A stretch of DNA of 64,000 nt from Arcicella sp038230735 (GTDB lineage: Bacteria > Bacteroidota > Bacteroidia > Cytophagales > Spirosomataceae), in contig JBBRMR010000013.1 in assembly GCA_038230735.1 (NCBI GenBank), forward strand, positions 1-64,000, written 5' to 3'. Below the pieces are notes generated by a model. The model did no database searches and was not told the origin of the DNA. It was given only the letters and a program-made list of their open reading frames with translations. The translations under genes were made by a program, and so were the position numbers. This document shows positions 35,769 to 46,500 of the stretch, one piece after another. Every line of letters begins with the position of its first letter. Positions within the stretch are counted from its first letter, which is position 1.

Positions 35769-36845
35769 ATGTATAAAATATTCAGAAAAAACATTTCAAT
35801 TTTAGGCTTCGGAATCATGATATTTCTTTTTTCCTGCCAAGAAAGAGACATCACGGAAATCGTCCCAAAACCGACTGAACCTGTGAGCGATGCGGTAAAA
35901 AAAGTGCTTGTGGGTTTAGCCGATATAGAATTCACCATCGTCAGCGATTGGGCAAATAATGCTAACCTTTTAGATGTTGCCGCCCAAAGTTTTGCCCTAA
36001 AACCCGATGCTCAGAAATTAATTATTGCTCAAAATGCGTGGAAAAAAGCAAGAGACCCTTGGGAAAGTAACGAAGCCTTCGCTTTTGGACCCGTTGGCTC
36101 ATTGGGAATTGATGGAAATTCAGATACTTGGCCTCTTGCCACCAACGATCTAAAAGCCATTGTGAAATCGACAGTGGTGTTGAACGATACTTTTATTGCC
36201 AAAATGAATACCACCACCAAAGGATTTCACGCCATTGAGTTTTTTCTTTTCGGTGAAAAAGGCACAAAGAAAGTCGGTGACTTTTCAGCCCGTGAATTGA
36301 CCTTACTAAGTCTTTTGACCAAAGATTTGAAACAAGAATCTAACAAATTGAAGGACGTATGGACGAAAGGAAAAAACTCTTTTGCGGATAGTTTCATCAA
36401 AGCGGGTTCGGGGTCAGATTTATACCCAAAAGCCTCGGATGCCCTTGCGGAAATTACGGGTTCGATGGTGGGAATTTGTACAGAATTACCCGATAATAAA
36501 ATGGAAGAACCTCTGAAAAGACAAGATAATAATTACGCCGAATCCGCTTTTAGTGATTACAGTCTCAATGATTATCGGAGTAATATCGTGGGGGTTCAAG
36601 CCACATATTTAGGGAAATATAATGCTTTATCCACCGCCAGTATTAGTGATTTGGTGAAAGCCCAAAAGCCAAAATTGGATGAAAAATTAAGGACACAATT
36701 TGAACTTACCATTGCCTACATTGAGTTGATCCCGCAACCATTTAGTCAAGCAATTATTACTTCAAAAGATAAAATTGTAAAGGCTCAAAATGAAGTTAGG
36801 AAATTACGAGCCATTTTAGAAAACGAAGTTGCACCGATTTTGTAG
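35769..36845 (+). CDS. Imelysin family lipoprotein (iron-regulated)
   Basis: A 358-residue protein with a lipoprotein signal MYKIFRKNISILGFGIMIFLFSC. It carries the GxHxxE signature of the imelysin/EfeO/ICMP group in TTTKGFHAIEFFLFG, the Trp-rich motif KARDPWESNEAFAFGP, and helical pairs characteristic of the two-bundle fold. Members of this family bind or handle iron in the periplasm. The gene starts 31 bp after the receptor gene and 73 bp before the di-heme oxidoreductase gene. Confidence 0.9.
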   Translation: MYKIFRKNISILGFGIMIFLFSCQERDITEIVPKPTEPVSDAVKKVLVGLADIEFTIVSDWANNANLLDVAAQSFALKPDAQKLIIAQNAWKKARDPWESNEAFAFGPVGSLGIDGNSDTWPLATNDLKAIVKSTVVLNDTFIAKMNTTTKGFHAIEFFLFGEKGTKKVGDFSARELTLLSLLTKDLKQESNKLKDVWTKGKNSFADSFIKAGSGSDLYPKASDALAEITGSMVGICTELPDNKMEEPLKRQDNNYAESAFSDYSLNDYRSNIVGVQATYLGKYNALSTASISDLVKAQKPKLDEKLRTQFELTIAYIELIPQPFSQAIITSKDKIVKAQNEVRKLRAILENEVAPIL

Positions 36846-36918
36846 AATTAGATTTGACAACTTTTAAAGCCGTCATGGAATGATTGTCAAATCTGAACAA
36901 TACTATTTCAAACTAAAA

Positions 36919-38307
36919 ATGAAAACAAATTTAGTAAAAACAATCGCCCTATTCATCACAATCGCCGTTTTTGGGTGCAGTAAAACGGTCGAGCCCACGC
37001 CAAGTATAAGCCTTTTTGATGATGCCGAAGAAGCCCTTTCGGGTGGAATAACGACGGTTAAAGATGCTACGAGTGCCGCTTTCGGATTGCCCACCCCCAA
37101 TTTATCCACGGAATCAATGGCAAAACATCTTTTGGGAGATGCAGGCGTTGGAGCGACTTTTGTACCCGCACCAGCTTTGATAAATCCAGGTTTAGGACCG
37201 CTTTTCAACAATAATTCTTGTACCTCATGCCACCAACGAGATGGTAGAGGAAGACCACCTTTGGAGGGCGAGGAACTGAACACGATGTTGTTCAGAATCA
37301 GTATGGCGGGTACGGACGAACACGGAGGACCAAAAGCCGTTCCATTATTCGGTTTGCAAGCCCAACATAAAGCTATTTTTGGGAAGTTACCCGAAATGGA
37401 ATTTGATATTACTTACACCGAACAGACCGAGAATTTTGCCGATGGGGAAAAGACGTTTTTACGCAAGCCCAACAACAAAATTATTAATCCATACCTGCCA
37501 ATTCCTGCGGGAATGTTGCTCTCCGCAAGGGTAACAACTCCCTTTATCGGTTTGGGTTTATTAGAAGCCCTTGAAGACAAAACCATCACAGATTTAGCCG
37601 ATGAAAATGACCGAAATGGGGATGGAATTTCGGGAAAGGCAAATTACGTTTGGGACATTAAAGCCCAGAAAAACACGTTGGGAAAATACGGCTGGAAAGC
37701 CAGCCAGCCCACTTTATTACAACAATCGGCAGCCGCTTTTGAAGGAGATATGGGCATTACTTCCTCCTTATTTCCTGATGAAAATAGTTTGGGTCAAATT
37801 CAAGATGTTTTGCCTCATACTCCTGAAATTAGTGATGAGAAATTAGACCAAATCAAGCATTATATTGCCACTCTGGGCGTGCCTGCCCGTAGAAATGTGC
37901 AAGATGCCCAAGTGAAACAAGGGCGAGTTTTATTCATTCAAGCCAACTGTAATTCATGCCACGTGATGAAACTTAAAACGGGTAATTTGGCGGGATTACC
38001 CGAAGTTTCTAATCAATATATTCGCCCTTTTACTGACTTATTATTGCACGATATGGGTGAAGGTTTAACCGATAATCGCCCTGATTTTAAAGCTACTGCC
38101 ACCGAATGGCGAACCGCTCCACTTTGGGGAATTGGATTAACCAAAATCGTAAACGGACACACCTTTTTTCTGCACGATGGCAGAGCCAGAAACCTCACCG
38201 AAGCAATTTTGTGGCACGGGGGCGAAGGTCAAAAATCTAAAGATTCATTTAAGAAAATGGCAAAAACTGAGCGTGAGGCGATGGTAAAGTTTTTGGAAAG
38301 TTTGTAG
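36919..38307 (+). CDS. Di-heme oxidoreductase (DUF1111, putative thiol oxidoreductase)
   Basis: A 462-residue protein with a lipoprotein-like signal (MKTNLVKTIALFITIAVFGC). Two c-type heme motifs are seen: CTSCH in NNNSCTSCHQRDGRGRPP near residue 102 and CNSCH in NCNSCHVMKLKTG near residue 343. This matches the DUF1111 di-heme family that is often encoded next to imelysins, where a ferric reductase or peroxidase role is proposed but not proven. The frame is open from 36880, yet the start at 36919 gives the signal peptide. A hairpin terminator lies past its stop. Confidence 0.9.
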   Translation: MKTNLVKTIALFITIAVFGCSKTVEPTPSISLFDDAEEALSGGITTVKDATSAAFGLPTPNLSTESMAKHLLGDAGVGATFVPAPALINPGLGPLFNNNSCTSCHQRDGRGRPPLEGEELNTMLFRISMAGTDEHGGPKAVPLFGLQAQHKAIFGKLPEMEFDITYTEQTENFADGEKTFLRKPNNKIINPYLPIPAGMLLSARVTTPFIGLGLLEALEDKTITDLADENDRNGDGISGKANYVWDIKAQKNTLGKYGWKASQPTLLQQSAAAFEGDMGITSSLFPDENSLGQIQDVLPHTPEISDEKLDQIKHYIATLGVPARRNVQDAQVKQGRVLFIQANCNSCHVMKLKTGNLAGLPEVSNQYIRPFTDLLLHDMGEGLTDNRPDFKATATEWRTAPLWGIGLTKIVNGHTFFLHDGRARNLTEAILWHGGEGQKSKDSFKKMAKTEREAMVKFLESL

Positions 38308-38363
38308 GGTTTAATGGTGTAAGCTTGAAAGAACTAATTTGTACCAGTAGCGAGTGCCATAAT

Positions 38364-38401
38364 AAAAAGAGCCAACCAAAGAATATTTGATTGGCTCTTT
38401 T
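38364..38401. terminator. Bidirectional terminator between the iron cassette and susD
   Basis: AAAAGAGCCAA pairs with TTGGCTCTTTT (a bulge on one arm) around a loop; A and T runs on both sides serve both convergent operons. Confidence 0.8.
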
Positions 38402-38408
38402 GACAAAA

Positions 38409-39908
38409 TTATCTCTTATCCCACCACACTTTTGAGGTGTAAGAATCACCATTGGGCATTCGCTTTATGGCATCATCATAATTCACTTTATTGAGCAATG
38501 CCTCACGTGATGAATAAACCGTTCGGCGAGGAATTGTGCCATTGGTTGAACCTAAATTTGGTCCCGCTTTTAGCGTTGGGTAGCCCATCCGCCGCCATTC
38601 GATGAAGGCTTCGTAGGAACGTCCAAAAAGTTGAATCCACTTTTGAGTACCAATTCTTTCTAATTTTTGCTCTTTGGTTAAATCCGTAAATGATAATTGG
38701 GCGTTAAAATTAGCTGGAATCGTAGTAATATTATACGGATTCTGAGCCATCGCTGCCCGCACACCGTCTTGATAGAATTTCTCGGCTTGGTCAGCCGTTG
38801 CACCCCAACCTTCCAAAGCGGCTTCGGCTTTATAAAAACTGACATCCGAAAATGACATTGCCAAACAAGGAATTGCTGGGCTGTACGCTTTATTGAAAAA
38901 CGTTAATTGAGATGCCGTTGAAAAATCATCTTTAATAACATTTTTGAGTAGGGCATCGGTAAGGGCAACGCCAATTCCCTTGTATTCAAGTTTCCCTGCT
39001 TTTACTGAGTTTACAGTTGGTTGAACAAGGCGAGTTAAACGTGGGTCATTAGTGCTAACTAACTGATTGACAAATACATCCGCCAAATACTTTAAGTCAG
39101 GACTTCCACCCAAAAAATGCCCAAGAACGGGATGAACATTACCATTGGTGGCATCATTGAAGGTTGGCACGGCGGCATTATCGGCATTACTTTCAATCAT
39201 GGTTTGTCCCATAGCTTCGGTAACGGTTTTTTGAGCTAATACCGCATCGGCGTATCGGACACGCATTCCCAATCGTAATTTTAATGAATTAGCGTACTTT
39301 TTCCATTTAACCACATCACCTTTATAATAAAAATCGGCAGTTCCGTAACCATCATCCGTGGCATTTAATTGACCAATTGCCACATCCAAATCACGAATCA
39401 AGGATTTATAAACTAATTCTTGGGGGTCAAATTTGGGCTGATTATTGACGTTTCCCGAGCCTAATGCGGTTTCAGAATAAGGAACATCCCCAAACAAATC
39501 GGTGAGACGTTGCCAAATCGAAATTTCAACAATTCGGGCAATTGCCAGTTTGGTACGGGCTTTTGGGTCTGATTCTCTACCCTTTAAAATTTGGGTGCGA
39601 ATCTGAACAAGGTTACGAATAAGACTGTAATGGTCAGCCCAAACGCCATCATCCGTTTGCTGGATATACCGAGAACTTGAAATCAAAACGCCCCCTGCCC
39701 ATTGCTGAATCCAAGAGCCGTATTGATTATTGGGATATTCATAACCCTCAGAAAAGGCAGCATCTTTCTGACTTTTTGATAAAATCAAGCCTGGGTCAAT
39801 GGTTGTAACGGAGGTTGGAGGCGTATTTAGCTTTTCAAATTCACTCGTACAACTTTGCGACCATAACATAATGCCGCTTAATATGGAAAATTTAACTATA
39901 TTCTTCAT
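38409..39908 (-). CDS. SusD-like outer-membrane lipoprotein (SusD/RagB, SusD-like_2 type)
   Basis: A 499-residue surface lipoprotein with the signal FSILSGIMLWSQSC (Cys20). Long helical repeats follow, of the TPR-like type in SusD proteins: ALGSGNVNNQPKFDPQELVY, YYKGDVVKWKKYANSLKLRLGMRV and FNKAYSPAIPCLAMSFSDVSFYKAEAALEGWG. The region KWIQLFGRSYEAFIEWRRMGYP near the C-terminus is typical of this subtype. SusD proteins sit over a SusC barrel and capture the substrate. The partner susC is upstream on the same strand, 111 bp away. Confidence 0.93.
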   Translation of the reverse strand: MKNIVKFSILSGIMLWSQSCTSEFEKLNTPPTSVTTIDPGLILSKSQKDAAFSEGYEYPNNQYGSWIQQWAGGVLISSSRYIQQTDDGVWADHYSLIRNLVQIRTQILKGRESDPKARTKLAIARIVEISIWQRLTDLFGDVPYSETALGSGNVNNQPKFDPQELVYKSLIRDLDVAIGQLNATDDGYGTADFYYKGDVVKWKKYANSLKLRLGMRVRYADAVLAQKTVTEAMGQTMIESNADNAAVPTFNDATNGNVHPVLGHFLGGSPDLKYLADVFVNQLVSTNDPRLTRLVQPTVNSVKAGKLEYKGIGVALTDALLKNVIKDDFSTASQLTFFNKAYSPAIPCLAMSFSDVSFYKAEAALEGWGATADQAEKFYQDGVRAAMAQNPYNITTIPANFNAQLSFTDLTKEQKLERIGTQKWIQLFGRSYEAFIEWRRMGYPTLKAGPNLGSTNGTIPRRTVYSSREALLNKVNYDDAIKRMPNGDSYTSKVWWDKR

Positions 39909-40019
39909 GATAAAATCTTTTAAAAAATGGAATTGAAGGGAGGATTCAATTAATAATTTACCCCATGTCTGAATTTGGATTCAGAAATCATGGGTACGAT
40001 ATTTTCAAATACTACTTAA

Positions 40020-43000
40020 TTACAATTCAATATTTAAACTTACTCCAAAACTACGCATCATTGGCAGGGAAGTTGATTCTAAACCCAACGATGAATTTCC
40101 TACATTGAAAGATGAAGCATCGGGGGCAAATCCATCGGTATTTCGTTGAAAATAGAATAAATTACGACCATAAACGCCCGCTCTAATATTGCGAAATGGC
40201 GTTTTTTGCACCAAATTAGCGGGAAGACTGTAACCCAGCGTAAATTCACGAAACATGATATAACTGGCATCATTGAGCATTTCTTCCGAGACTACGTTGT
40301 CTTTATCAGGAGCAATTACGTTCCAATAATCTTGTGCTTTTACTGGTTTTGTATTTACTTGTCCAGTTCCTGTCCATTTACCATCACTGCCTTTTAAGCC
40401 AACGATGCCATCGGCAATGTAAGTGCCATCACGACCCGCCAATGTTTTCTTGATTGTTCCGTAAACCAATTCTTCTCTTAAACTCTGTGAGAATATTTTT
40501 CCTCCCTGACTTACGTCAATCAAAGCGGAAAGCGTAAAGCCTTTATAACGGAAAGTATTATTAAGTCCACCAATCCAATCGGGTAAGGCATTCCCTATTT
40601 CGTATAATGACTTGGCATTTGTTTTTAAGGGTAAACCCGTTGCGGGGTCAATTAAACGATTGCCATTTTCATCCCGCAACCATTGAAAACCATTACCGTA
40701 AATTGTTCCAAAGGGTTTTCCTGGCGTAGCAACTACTTGTACGTTGCGGTCGTCGCCCAACAAATACGTTGAAACACCTTCGGTTAGGCTAACAACTTTA
40801 TTGACATTCTTAGAATAATTGAGCGTAGCATCCCAACTGAAACCCGATGCCGTTTTAATGGGCGTTCCCGTGATGGATAACTCGATACCCTGATTGCCAA
40901 TTTCGCCAGCATTAATACGCCTCGAACTAAACGTACTTGAAGGAGGCAAAGGAATATTCAGGATTTGATTTTTGGTTGAGGCGTTGTAATAAGCTAAATT
41001 GATGGCTAACCGATTTTTGAAGAAACGAGTTTCCACGCCAAATTCGGTTGAAGTGGTTAATTCATTTTTTAAATTTGGGTCAGGAATCACTGACGTAAAC
41101 GAAGCCAACGGTAAGCCACCATGAGGAGTTTGGTCTAAGGAATAATTACCCGATAATTGGTAAGGACTGCCCGAACTTCCCGCCTGAGCCCACGAAGCCC
41201 GAATTTTTAAGAAACTAAGGGCATTGCTTTGTAATTTAAAAGCATCCGTTAAAACCAAACTACCACTTACGGCAGGATAGAAAAATGAGTTATTGGCGGG
41301 TGAAAGTGTGGAAGACCAGTCATTACGAGCCGAGAAATCAAGAAAGGCATAATTCTGATAGCCTACGGATCCAGCACCATAAACGGAGTTGATAGAAGAT
41401 TCACTTAAACCAAAAATATAAGAATTCAATAACGTATTATTGATGGCAAATAAATTGGGCGTAATGAATTCATTGCCCGTATTGCCCGTAGTTCTTGAAA
41501 AAAATTGCTGATGATTCGCCCCAAGATTTAATGCTAATGAAAAATCTTTTGAAAGTTCGGGCGTAAGTGAAAGTAAAACATCTGAGTTCTGTTCTCTGGT
41601 TCGGGTAACGTCTTCAATAATATCACCATTTCGATTTTGGGTTTGGTAAGTCCCTTTTTCACGGTAGCGGAGGCGTTGGTCGGTATAAAAATCAAGCCCT
41701 GTTTTAGCAGTTAGTCGAATCCAATTATTGAACTGATAACTCAATTTAATGAGTCCAATTAACCGTTGGCGATCGTCAGCATTGCGAGTGCGGTCACGAG
41801 TCCAATAAGGATTTGCCGTTGAAGAATTGGTGGCATACGTTTTCTCTAAACCTGGATAAATAAAACTTCCGTAACCTAATTGTTTGGAAATATCCGCCGC
41901 CGTCCACTCAGATTGCTCCAAAATATTCATGGGAATTGACCGAGGCTGGCTTATCCAAATATAGGCAGGATTATCGGCAGCATCCGAAACCGTTGGGCGA
42001 TTTACTCCTTGCTGACCAATATAATTTGCCTTCACATCAAGGTCAAATTTTGGGGTAATTTTAGCCAGCGTTCGCAAGGCTATGTTATTACGAGTCAGTG
42101 TGTTAGCAGGCGTATAACCATCCACATTGGTATTGCCAAATGATAAACGGTAATTGGCATTTTCGTTTCCGCCTTCCAAACTAACATTGTGAATTACTTG
42201 CTTTTCTTGTTTGAAAAAAGTCTGAAAAGTATTGGGTTGCGGGGTAAGGCTCAACACATTTCCCCATTGGTCTTCGTATTGTTGTCCTTCCATTTTTGCT
42301 CCCCAACTGGCACGGGTAAATCTATCCCGTCCCGCACTCATTTTGGGAATTCCCTGAATATTTCCCGCTTTTGCGGCAGCGGAAGTATAGATTTTACCAT
42401 CATTGCCCCGCAAATGGGTAAATGTTCCGTCTAAGCCTTGGGCGTATTCATCTTGAAAATCGGGTAATACCAAGGCATCACCCACGGAATAATCAATCCC
42501 GTATTTTACCCCGAGTCCTTTGCGAGATTTACCCGATTTTGTGGTAATCAACACAACGCCATTACTCCCCCGCTGACCATAAAGTGCGGCAGCATTGGGA
42601 CCTTTCAAGACCGACATTGTTTCAATATCTTCTGGATTGATGTTGGAAATACCATCGCCATAATCAATACCGCCTGCTCTATTTGGGGCGTTAGGATTTG
42701 AATTATCCATCGGAATTCCGTCAATCACGTACAAGGGCTGACTGTTACCCACCAATGAATTAGCTCCTCTGATAATTACTCTGGACGAACCGCCCGCACC
42801 GTTGGCAGACCTTGATACTTGCACACCCGCCATCTTTCCTGCCAAACTATTGGCAACATTGACCTCTTTGGCGGTTGCCAATTCATCGCCTTTAATTTCT
42901 TGAACCGAGTAACCCAAGGCTCGCTTGTCCCGCTTGATACCGAGTGCCGTAACCACAACCTCAGTCAAATTTTGAGTTTCTTCAACCATAGAAACATTGA

Positions 43001-43274
43001 TTTCAGTCTGATTACCCACTAAAATCTCTTTTTTGGCGAAACCAATAAATGAAAAAATCAAGGTCGAAGAGGCTTTGGCTGGAATAGAGAATTTCCCCGA
43101 AGCATCCGATGCTGCGCCTTGGTTCGTGCCTTTTATGGAAATAGAAACCCCAGGCAATATTCCCCCTTTTCCATCTTTTATCTGACCTTTAACAACAATA
43201 TCTTGTGCAAAAATAGACACAAAACACATCATTAAAAGGGAAAATAAGCCTACTTTTTGTACTATTTTTTGCAT
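40020..43274 (-). CDS. SusC/RagA family TonB-linked outer-membrane protein
   Basis: A 1084-residue barrel. After a signal peptide (MQKIVQKVGLFSLLMMCFVSIFA) come a CarboxypepD_reg-like domain (VKGQIKDGKGGILPGVSISIKG), a plug (ALGIKRDKRALGYSVQEIKG, then SLVGNSQPLYVIDGIPMDN) with the SusC-type signature SVLKGPNAAALYGQRGSNGVVLITTKSG, and a barrel of about 850 residues ending ...SFGVSLNIEL. It forms with the downstream SusD a uptake complex for oligosaccharides, peptides or other polymers. No glycoside hydrolase is encoded beside it, so the substrate is not suggested by neighbours. A large cytochrome c/propeller protein is encoded upstream but behind a terminator. Confidence 0.95.
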   Translation of the reverse strand: MQKIVQKVGLFSLLMMCFVSIFAQDIVVKGQIKDGKGGILPGVSISIKGTNQGAASDASGKFSIPAKASSTLIFSFIGFAKKEILVGNQTEINVSMVEETQNLTEVVVTALGIKRDKRALGYSVQEIKGDELATAKEVNVANSLAGKMAGVQVSRSANGAGGSSRVIIRGANSLVGNSQPLYVIDGIPMDNSNPNAPNRAGGIDYGDGISNINPEDIETMSVLKGPNAAALYGQRGSNGVVLITTKSGKSRKGLGVKYGIDYSVGDALVLPDFQDEYAQGLDGTFTHLRGNDGKIYTSAAAKAGNIQGIPKMSAGRDRFTRASWGAKMEGQQYEDQWGNVLSLTPQPNTFQTFFKQEKQVIHNVSLEGGNENANYRLSFGNTNVDGYTPANTLTRNNIALRTLAKITPKFDLDVKANYIGQQGVNRPTVSDAADNPAYIWISQPRSIPMNILEQSEWTAADISKQLGYGSFIYPGLEKTYATNSSTANPYWTRDRTRNADDRQRLIGLIKLSYQFNNWIRLTAKTGLDFYTDQRLRYREKGTYQTQNRNGDIIEDVTRTREQNSDVLLSLTPELSKDFSLALNLGANHQQFFSRTTGNTGNEFITPNLFAINNTLLNSYIFGLSESSINSVYGAGSVGYQNYAFLDFSARNDWSSTLSPANNSFFYPAVSGSLVLTDAFKLQSNALSFLKIRASWAQAGSSGSPYQLSGNYSLDQTPHGGLPLASFTSVIPDPNLKNELTTSTEFGVETRFFKNRLAINLAYYNASTKNQILNIPLPPSSTFSSRRINAGEIGNQGIELSITGTPIKTASGFSWDATLNYSKNVNKVVSLTEGVSTYLLGDDRNVQVVATPGKPFGTIYGNGFQWLRDENGNRLIDPATGLPLKTNAKSLYEIGNALPDWIGGLNNTFRYKGFTLSALIDVSQGGKIFSQSLREELVYGTIKKTLAGRDGTYIADGIVGLKGSDGKWTGTGQVNTKPVKAQDYWNVIAPDKDNVVSEEMLNDASYIMFREFTLGYSLPANLVQKTPFRNIRAGVYGRNLFYFQRNTDGFAPDASSFNVGNSSLGLESTSLPMMRSFGVSLNIEL

Positions 43275-43512
43275 AATTATTGTTTTTTTATGACAAATTA
43301 AGATAACTCTAACAAATGATATAATATGGATTACTCAATCTATACTCATTAATTCATGAATATTTTCCACCGTAATTAACATATTAACCTCCACTTATGT
43401 TCAAGATAAATCTTCTACGGGCAGAGGGGAAGCTATTATTTTGCATCTATGTCGGCGAACACTCATCACGGACTCAGAAATTGTTACCGAATAATTAACG
43501 TTTGCATGAAAA
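43275..43512. other. Upstream region of susC
   Basis: About 240 bp between the susC start and the hairpin at 43513. A TAATTTGT sequence (minus strand, near 43297) is close to a -7 box but one base short of TAnnTTTG. Nothing else can be supported. Confidence 0.4.
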
Positions 43513-43545
43513 AAGGAAGCCTTCGTTCAAAACGAAGACTTCCTT
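43513..43545 (-). terminator. Terminator with loop GTTCAAAAC (copy 1)
   Basis: AAGGAAGCCTTCG pairs with CGAAGACTTCCTT with one mismatch around the loop TTCAAAA. On the minus strand it ends in a T run, just past the stop of the propeller/cytochrome gene. A near-identical hairpin lies at 51285-51317. Confidence 0.85.
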
Positions 43546-43580
43546 GAAACTCAAATTTTACAACCTTAAAAATGAAAACT

Positions 43581-46500
43581 TTACTTCATCCCTGCCAAAA
43601 ACTCCACCACATCCCGAATCTCTCTTTTTGATAATAAACTACCCATCGGAGGCATACTTGATGGATAATTTTCTCTTTTTTGGATCCTGGAAACGGCAAT
43701 TTTTAAGGGTTCGGCTTCGGAAGTTTTCAAGACTAATTCGTGTTCATTTTCAGCCGTGAGAATACCTGTAACTTCCTGACCGTCTTTCAATTTCAAAAAG
43801 ACCGTTCCGAAACCTGGGGAGATTCTAACACTTGGTTCGATGAGGGCTTGCAAGATTTGCTCACGAGTAAGCACACTCCCGATTTTTTTGAGCGAAGGAC
43901 CCACGTTTCCACCTTCTTCACCGATGGAATGGCAGCGAATACATTGGGCAGTTTGATTCCATTTTACGATGTCTCTACCTTGATTGGAATTACCCCCAAA
44001 GAGTGCTTCTTTGAACAAATCCGTTTCTGTTCCTTTTGCCTTCAAATCCTCCATTCGAGCAATTAGGGCTACATCTTTGGTTTTTTCAACGGTTTCCATC
44101 AAGTCCAATTTTACTTTATTGGAGAGCTTTTCGGCAATCATTTTACTAATTAAATCGTTTAAAACTACACGGGTATTATCAATCGGCATTTCGCCCAAAA
44201 CGTTGATTAATTGTTGCTGTTCCTGAATACTTCCATTGGCAAAAATCGGCTTCACGACATCGGGCAAATTGTCTTTACTGATGGATAATTGATTGAGTAA
44301 ACCAATAGAAGTGGTGCGTACATTTTTATCTTTATCGTCCATTCCAGCTTTAATGATGCTTTCCATTCCTTTATATTTCAAAGCAGAAAGGTTTGAAATT
44401 ACTACCGAACGAACTTCTGGTTTGGGATTTTCAAGAGCTAATTTTGCTAAATCTTCGTTATAATCTGGAATGTTTAATTCGCCCAATAATTTAGCCGTAG
44501 CAATCAGCACCGCAGGGTTTTCATTGGCTAAAAATGGCTTAATTTTCGCTTTAATTTTGGCATTAACGACAGACGCATCACGGATTAATTCTCCTCTATA
44601 TCGCCCATCCACACGGTCTAAAACGGATGGATTTGCCCACGAACCAATTGTTGCTAAAGCCTCTGCACGCAAAGCATCCGAGATATCGCTTCTTTCGGAA
44701 TAGGCAATTAATATATCTATTTCCTGTCCTCCACCCACTCGCAAACAAGCATTGATGGCTCTACGAATCAAAGGTTCTCCACTAAATTTTGTTTCTTTCA
44801 AAACCTTCGCCAAGGCTGGCAAAGCGGGCAAAATTGATAAATCATCATTGATACCCCGAGCCGCTTCGGTTACAATATATTCATCTTTATCATTTAAAAA
44901 TAAAGCAATTTTTTCACTGTTTAATCTTCTCAAAACCAGTACAGCGGCAGTTCTGAGGGCTTTGTTATCGTTATTTACTAAATTGATAATTGGCTCAATT
45001 TGCCCAATCCGAGACAATGCCAACACTCCCGCATGACGGATATATAAGTCCGCATCGTTATTATTTACCAACATTTTCAACAAGGTAGGCACAGCGGCTT
45101 CGTACTTAATTCTGCCGATAGCTTGGGCAGCATAAAATTGGATTCTGGGGTTATTGGACAATAATAAATCATTCAGATTTTTACCAGCCTCGGCATATTT
45201 CACATCACCAATCACTTTGGCGGCTTGGGCAACGATTTCGGGGTCTTTGTCGGCAAGAAGATTTACTAAATTGGAAGCCATTGATTTTTCATCTGCCGCC
45301 AATTGTCCCATGCCCCAAATACCATGAATTCGCTCCAATTGATTATCAGTTTGAGCAATGGCTTTTTGTAAAAATGGTAATCCTTTTTTCCCACGATTTA
45401 CCAATTCAAACTGAGCTTTCTGACGGATTCTCATGTCTTGATACGCCAAGAGATTTAACAATTGGTCTTCTGTTTGCGAGGCGTAATTTATTGCCATCAA
45501 ACTTTTTGTCTCTACTCGTTGCTTTTGAAGGTCATTTTTATCAGATTTTACATCAATTTTCCAAACTCTACCAACGTTTTTGGTATCCCAACCCGTCAAC
45601 CAATCACCAGCGTATAAAGCACCGTCGGGTCCGAATTTAATCGCCGTTGGCAAAATTCCACGTATCATATCTTGCTCGCCATCAAGCACAAAAGAAGCTC
45701 CTTTTGGTTTCAAACCAAACGACCAAATATGTGAACCAGAGGCACTTCCGACAAATTCTACTAAGAAAAATTTATTCTTCCAAGCCGCCCCCAAAGCCGT
45801 TCCTGGGTTGTATTGCATCCCCGTTGGTCCGTTGTGATAATTCATAATGGGCGGAATAATGTACGCCGCTTGCCCCTCCCAACGTGGTTTGAAGAGTTTT
45901 TCATCCATCCAAACCTTGTACTGATTGTTTTTGGGGTCTGTATATTTTCCGTATTGCCAGTTGGAACGCCAGCCCAAATCGCCACCTTCGACCATGTGAA
46001 CCAAACGCTCACTTTCGCCTGGGTGATCGCCGTCATTATCCGAACTGATGATGTTTCCGTATTCGTCAAACACAAATTCGTGCGTATTTCTAATGCCCGA
46101 AACCACGACCTCAAAATTACTTCCATCGGAATTAGAACGAACCAAAACGCCCGAATTTGGATGACTATATTTTTTGCCATCCAAAGCGGTAATATTCGCC
46201 CCAATATCACCAATTTGCCAGTAAATTTTCCCATCTGGTCCTTCCGTAGCCCCCGACATTCCGTGTCCGCCGAAGCCAATATGTACCTGATAACCTGTAC
46301 TGATGGACTTTTTTTCGTCATAAATTCCGTCTCCGTTGGTGTCTTTCAAACGCCACATATCAGGAGCAATATTGACAAAAGCATCATTTCTTCTGACCAA
46401 TAATCCACCCGCTACGTCTGAAACTTCGTCGTGAAAATCATTCAAAACCCGTGTGGAAACATCCGCCAAACCGTCATTATTGAGGTCTTCAATTCGCCAA

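Noticed and set aside
45813..46403. 196-residue plus-strand frame inside the large propeller protein gene
   Set aside because: It is antisense to a gene with clear propeller and calcium-loop-like motifs; the frame is a shadow of codon bias.
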